Positions 60,581-64,000 of a stretch of 64,000 nt of DNA are shown piece after piece. The notes under the pieces are model-generated. The model saw nothing but the letters and a program-made list of their open reading frames with translations. It was not told the origin of the DNA and ran no database searches. Position 1 is the stretch's first letter, and each line of letters begins with the position of its first letter. The DNA is from an uncultured Verrucomicrobiota bacterium (GTDB taxonomy: Bacteria > Verrucomicrobiota > Verrucomicrobiia > Limisphaerales > UBA1319). The stretch lies in contig CAIMWS010000416.1 in NCBI GenBank assembly GCA_903845125.1, forward strand, positions 1-64,000. Reading direction: 5' to 3'. The position numbers and the translations under genes were made by a program.

Positions 60581-61633
60581 ATGTTACGTTGGATTGGTTT
60601 TTGGCTGGCCTTGAGCCACTGTTCCAGACTGCTGGCGGCGGAGTTGGTTTTTGATTGGCGGGATATGATGTCCAATCAGCCGCCAGGTTTCTCCAGCCTG
60701 GTGTCCGGCCAGGGCCGGAAGGGCGGATGGCAGGTGGTTTGGGACGATGCCCCCTCCCAGATGGCCCGGTTCACCGAATTATCCCCGGTGGTCAACAAAA
60801 TGCCGGTGCTGGCGCAATTGGATGGCGATCCGACCGATGAACGGTTTCCGCTGCTGGTGTTTGACCAGGCCGTTTTTCAGGACTTCACCCTGACCACCCG
60901 GTTTAAAATGGTGGCGGGATCCCGCGAACAGATGGCGGGCATTGCCTTCCGGCTCCAGGATGAAAAAAATTTCTATGTTTTGCGCGCCAGTTCCCTGGGC
61001 AATACGCTCCGTTTTTATAAAGTGGTGAATGGTGAACGGAGCAAGATGCACGGGCCGGACCTGGTCATCGCCAAAGGGGTGTGGCATGAAATGAAGATTG
61101 AGTGCAAAGGCAACCAGATCCGTTGCTGGCTCAACGGCCAGGAACCGCTCCCGACCATCACCGATTATTCCTTCACGACCGGCAAGTTCGGTTTTTGGAC
61201 AAAATCCGATGCGATCACGTATTATGGGGAAACCCGGATTGATTATGTGCCGTTGGAGCCAGCCATCAAAGGGGTCATGAAGGACCTGGTGAAAAAATAT
61301 CCCCGCCTGGAGCTGATCAAGGTTTTCTCCTATACCAATGCCGAGCCGTATGTGCGGATTGTGGGGTCCTCCCGGCCGGCGGATATTGGGCAGACGGGGG
61401 ACAAGTTTGCCCGGGAGGCGATTGAGCGTAATGCGATCTACACCGGCCGCACACGGGGTAGCATCACGGTGACCATGCCCTTTCATGATCGCAATAGCGA
61501 AGTGATCGGTGCGTTACGGGTCGTTTTGAAGGCCCGTTTCACGGACAGCGAGCAAAACGCCATTGCCCGCGCCACACCGATCCTCAAGGAAGTGGAGCAG
61601 CGCCTCCGTTCGCGGGAAGACCTCGGGCCTTGA
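60581..61633 (+). CDS. Secreted LamG/DUF1080-like protein with C-terminal sensor-like domain
   Basis: A 350-residue protein with a Sec signal (LALSHCSRLLAAELV). Residues about 25-225 resemble the concanavalin-like DUF1080 domain (TTRFKMVAGSREQMAGIAFR, VWHEMKIECKGNQIRCWLNG). The last 110 residues (EPYVRIVGSSRP, ITVTMPFHDRNSEVIGALRV) resemble a Cache/PDC-type extracytoplasmic sensor. The pairing of a glycan-binding-like domain with a sensor-like domain is unusual. It follows the PaaK-like gene by nine bases. No membrane anchor beyond the signal is evident. Confidence 0.7.
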   Translation: MLRWIGFWLALSHCSRLLAAELVFDWRDMMSNQPPGFSSLVSGQGRKGGWQVVWDDAPSQMARFTELSPVVNKMPVLAQLDGDPTDERFPLLVFDQAVFQDFTLTTRFKMVAGSREQMAGIAFRLQDEKNFYVLRASSLGNTLRFYKVVNGERSKMHGPDLVIAKGVWHEMKIECKGNQIRCWLNGQEPLPTITDYSFTTGKFGFWTKSDAITYYGETRIDYVPLEPAIKGVMKDLVKKYPRLELIKVFSYTNAEPYVRIVGSSRPADIGQTGDKFAREAIERNAIYTGRTRGSITVTMPFHDRNSEVIGALRVVLKARFTDSEQNAIARATPILKEVEQRLRSREDLGP

Positions 61634-61653
61634 AACCGGAGCCAAGCTCGGTT
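61634..61653 (+). terminator. Weak hairpin after the LamG-sensor gene
   Basis: AACCGGAGC (61634-61642) can pair with GCTCGGTT (61646-61653) with one bulged G and a CAA loop, right after the stop. Only a short T stretch follows. It may end the three-gene unit, which converges with the kinase gene. Confidence 0.35.
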
Positions 61654-61684
61654 TGATCGGCTGCATGCCACCGTTGCCAACGCT

Positions 61685-64000
61685 TCAAGCTCCCATGGCT
61701 TTTTTCAGGAGTTGGAACTGGGCCTCCAATTCCGGCATCCATTTATCAAGCTGAGCCTGGCTGCCATCGAGGCAGGCTTTTTCCATCAGGTTGGCCACCT
61801 CGGAAAGGATTTCCCCGCCGACGATGGCTGCGGCGCCTTTGATGCGGTGGGACTGCTCCCGGGCCGCTTGCATTTCGCCGCGGGCGGCCAGGTCTTTGAG
61901 TGAGGCAATGTCCTGGGGAACATCCTCCAGAAAAGCCTGCTGGACTTTTTGCAGCATCAGTTCTTCATCCATCAAACGCTCCAGGAAGGCCTTGCGATTG
62001 AAGACCAAGGCGGTCCTGGGGACGATCTCCAAGGCCGGGACGGCAATTTCCCGGGAGGCAGGGGAATGGCCAGGCGGATCCAAGGGCAGCCATTTCTCCA
62101 AGGTTTTGGCCAGGATTTCGGGCTCCAGCGGCTTGGGGATGTGATCGTCCATGCCGGCCTCCAGGCACTGGTCCCGGTCCCGGTTTAGGGCGCTGGCAGT
62201 CATGGCAATGATCGTCAGGTTTTTAGGGGAGGATGGCGAATTTAAAGCGGCGGCTTTTTTGGCCTCGCGCTGCCGGATGCGCCGGGTGGCTTCCAGCCCG
62301 TCCATCAAGGGCATATGGACGTCCATGAACACCAAGTCGTATGGGGTGCTGGCTAATGCCTGGCAAGCTTCCAGGCCGCTGGCCACCACATCCACCGCCA
62401 GGCCCAGCTTGTTGAGCATGCCTTTGGCCACGAGTTGGTTGGTGCCATTGTCCTCGGCCAGCAGGATGCGGGCATCGCGGCGGTATCCCTTGGCGAGTGA
62501 GATGCGGGTAGTGATTGCCCCCTGGGCCGGTTGCTGAGGGCTGCCAGTGAGGGCGGTGGTGAGGCAGTTCCATAACTCGCCCTGGCGCACCGGCTTGACC
62601 AGGCGGGCTGCAAATCCGGTGCCGGAGGGCCATTCATCGGCGCCTGGCTTGACCAGGGAGGTCATCAGAACCAGGATGGTGTCATTCAGCCGGGAACCGC
62701 CGCGGATGATCCGGCCCAATTCAACTCCGGTCAGGCCAGGCAGGTGCATATCCAGAAGCGCCAGCCGGAACGGTTTTTCATCGTCCCGCGCCTGGTGCAG
62801 CAGCCGGAGAGCAAGGGTGCTGTCTGCCGCTTCGGCTACGGTCATTCCCCAAGTTTCCAATTGGATCCGGAGCACTTCCCGGGCGGTGTCGTTGTCATCC
62901 ACCACCAGCACGGGCACGCCGTGGAATCCGGCGTCCCGGGGAGGTTCATTCTCCCGCCCCGGCTGGGTGGGCAAGGTGATCTTGAACCAGAACTCCGAGC
63001 CGCGGCCTTCCTGGCTGGTGAAACCGATCTCCCCGCCCATCAGCTCCACGATCTGCTTGCAGATCGCCAGGCCCAGCCCGGTGCCACCGTATTGCCGGGT
63101 AATGGTGGCGTCCGCCTGGGTAAATTTGTTGAATAGCCGGTTGAGTTTGTCGGCCGGAATGCCGATGCCGGTGTCGCGCACCGAAAAACGCAGGCAGACC
63201 TGGCCGCCGGCCTGGGAGACCAGGGCGACCCGCACGGCCACCTCGCCCCGGTGAGTGAATTTTAAACCGTTACCTGCCAGGTTGGTGAGCACCTGGCGCA
63301 GTCGGCCGGGATCGCCGCGTAAATGCGCTGGAACCTCCGGCGCGGCCGCGCAAATGAACTCCAATCCCTGCTCCGTGGCTTTGACGGACATGATGCCGGC
63401 GAAATCGTCCAGTAGTTTCCGCAGATCGAAGTCCAGCGTCTCCAGTTCGAACTTGCCGGCCTCGATCCGGGAAATGTCGAGGATGTCGTTGATGAGCTGC
63501 AGCAGGGCCTGGCCGCTGGCGCGCACGGTTTCAGCGCAGCGCCGCTGGGCTTCCGTCAGGTCCGTATCCAGCAGCAGGCTGGTCATGCCGATGACGCCGT
63601 TCATCGGGGTGCGGATCTCATGGCTCATGCTGGCCAGAAACTCGCTTTTGGCAACATTGGCGCGCTCCGCTTCCCGGGCCAGGTCGTTGGCCCGGCCGGT
63701 GGCTTCCTGCAGGGCTTCTTCTGCCCGCTTGAGCTCGGTCATGTCATGGGAGATCCCCACGGTGCCGATGATCCGCCCGGAACTGTCTTTGAGCGGTGTT
63801 TTGATCCGTTCGATCCAGCGGTGGTGGCCGGGAGGATGCTCCACAGTTTGGAGGTTCCGGAACACCTCGCCGAAGGTGAGCACCCAACGGTCCCCTTCGA
63901 CCGCGCTGGTGGCCATGGCGGCGGGCAAAATCTCCGCGCTGGTTTTGCCCAGTACCTGGCTGGATTGGAAACCGAAAAAGGCCAGGAAAGCGTTGTTGAC
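61685..64000 (-). CDS. Hybrid sensor histidine kinase with two receivers and HPt (N-terminus cut by window edge)
   Basis: At least 771 residues, open to the right edge, so the N-terminal part is missing. The visible order is a PAS domain ending in a PAC segment (VGISHDMTELKRAEEAL), HisKA with SMSHEIRTPMNGVIG (His codon 63620-63622), HATPase with RQYGGTGLGLAICKQIVE, receiver 1 (VPVLVVDDND, LLDMHLPGLTG), receiver 2 (RILLAEDNGTNQ, LVFMDVHMPLMDG) and a C-terminal HPt with SHRIKGAAAIVGG. This is the BarA/EvgS-like tripartite phosphorelay layout. The output partner is not in the window. Confidence 0.9.
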   Translation of the reverse strand, partial: VNNAFLAFFGFQSSQVLGKTSAEILPAAMATSAVEGDRWVLTFGEVFRNLQTVEHPPGHHRWIERIKTPLKDSSGRIIGTVGISHDMTELKRAEEALQEATGRANDLAREAERANVAKSEFLASMSHEIRTPMNGVIGMTSLLLDTDLTEAQRRCAETVRASGQALLQLINDILDISRIEAGKFELETLDFDLRKLLDDFAGIMSVKATEQGLEFICAAAPEVPAHLRGDPGRLRQVLTNLAGNGLKFTHRGEVAVRVALVSQAGGQVCLRFSVRDTGIGIPADKLNRLFNKFTQADATITRQYGGTGLGLAICKQIVELMGGEIGFTSQEGRGSEFWFKITLPTQPGRENEPPRDAGFHGVPVLVVDDNDTAREVLRIQLETWGMTVAEAADSTLALRLLHQARDDEKPFRLALLDMHLPGLTGVELGRIIRGGSRLNDTILVLMTSLVKPGADEWPSGTGFAARLVKPVRQGELWNCLTTALTGSPQQPAQGAITTRISLAKGYRRDARILLAEDNGTNQLVAKGMLNKLGLAVDVVASGLEACQALASTPYDLVFMDVHMPLMDGLEATRRIRQREAKKAAALNSPSSPKNLTIIAMTASALNRDRDQCLEAGMDDHIPKPLEPEILAKTLEKWLPLDPPGHSPASREIAVPALEIVPRTALVFNRKAFLERLMDEELMLQKVQQAFLEDVPQDIASLKDLAARGEMQAAREQSHRIKGAAAIVGGEILSEVANLMEKACLDGSQAQLDKWMPELEAQFQLLKKAMGA

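Noticed and set aside
1-64000. CRISPR arrays, tRNA or rRNA genes
   Set aside because: No regularly spaced repeats and no tRNA or rRNA sequence were recognised by eye in the intergenic regions; a covariance-model scan would be needed to exclude small RNAs.

Overview
The window looks like a chromosomal segment of a GC-rich, saccharolytic Gram-negative bacterium, most likely a member of Verrucomicrobiota (PVC superphylum). The grounds are an exosortase with an EpsI partner, many secreted glycoside hydrolases and esterases carrying Tat or Sec signals, a DUF5069 protein, a LamG-like/DUF1080-type protein and very large multi-PAS kinases. The phylum is inferred from gene content; no rRNA or tRNA gene was recognised.

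Layout. 0.5-7.4 kb: a secreted beta-helix protein, a GT2 glycosyltransferase, an NPCBM-bearing putative glycosidase and a sugar:H+ symporter. 7.6-15.0 kb: a tight, mostly overlapping plus-strand operon. It starts with an acyl carrier protein, a very short AMP-forming ligase, a FabG-like reductase and a hexapeptide acyltransferase, continues with an EpsI-like protein and an exosortase, and ends with five molybdenum cofactor genes (moaD, moaE, moeA, moaC, mogA). 15.0-25.1 kb: a GH2 hydrolase, a membrane-fused spermidine-synthase-like protein, a TIM-barrel isomerase, a ThuA protein, an IS1634-type transposase remnant beside a broken Tat-signal gene, an aquaglyceroporin and a secreted esterase. 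25.2-38.2 kb: murI, then a polysaccharide-degradation run (GH10 xylanase, two esterases including a CE15 type, a clan GH-D-like alpha-galactosidase, a truncated propeller glycosidase, a GH110 alpha-1,3-galactosidase, a LamG-containing alpha-galactosidase-like enzyme and a propeller glycosidase). 38.4-43.4 kb: an SDR, a URO-D-like protein, a sialate O-acetylesterase and a Gfo/Idh/MocA oxidoreductase. 43.5-54.4 kb: a zinc-ribbon M48 membrane protease and, divergently, two translationally coupled multi-PAS histidine kinases. 54.9-64.0 kb: a 1233-residue GH106-like hydrolase, a three-gene unit (DUF5069, PaaK-like ligase, LamG-plus-sensor protein) and the C-terminal part of a hybrid kinase that runs off the right edge.

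How the genes may work together. The secreted hydrolases and esterases would process glucuronoxylan and galactose-rich plant or algal glycans. The symporter, TIM-barrel isomerase, Gfo/Idh/MocA and SDR proteins would handle the sugars inside the cell. The ACP-ligase-reductase-acyltransferase-EpsI-exosortase block is the best candidate for a poorly described system: it is arranged as if an acyl group is activated, loaded on a dedicated carrier, modified, transferred, and used together with exosortase-dependent surface sorting. That role is an inference from gene order. No PEP-CTERM-type substrate was noticed in the window.
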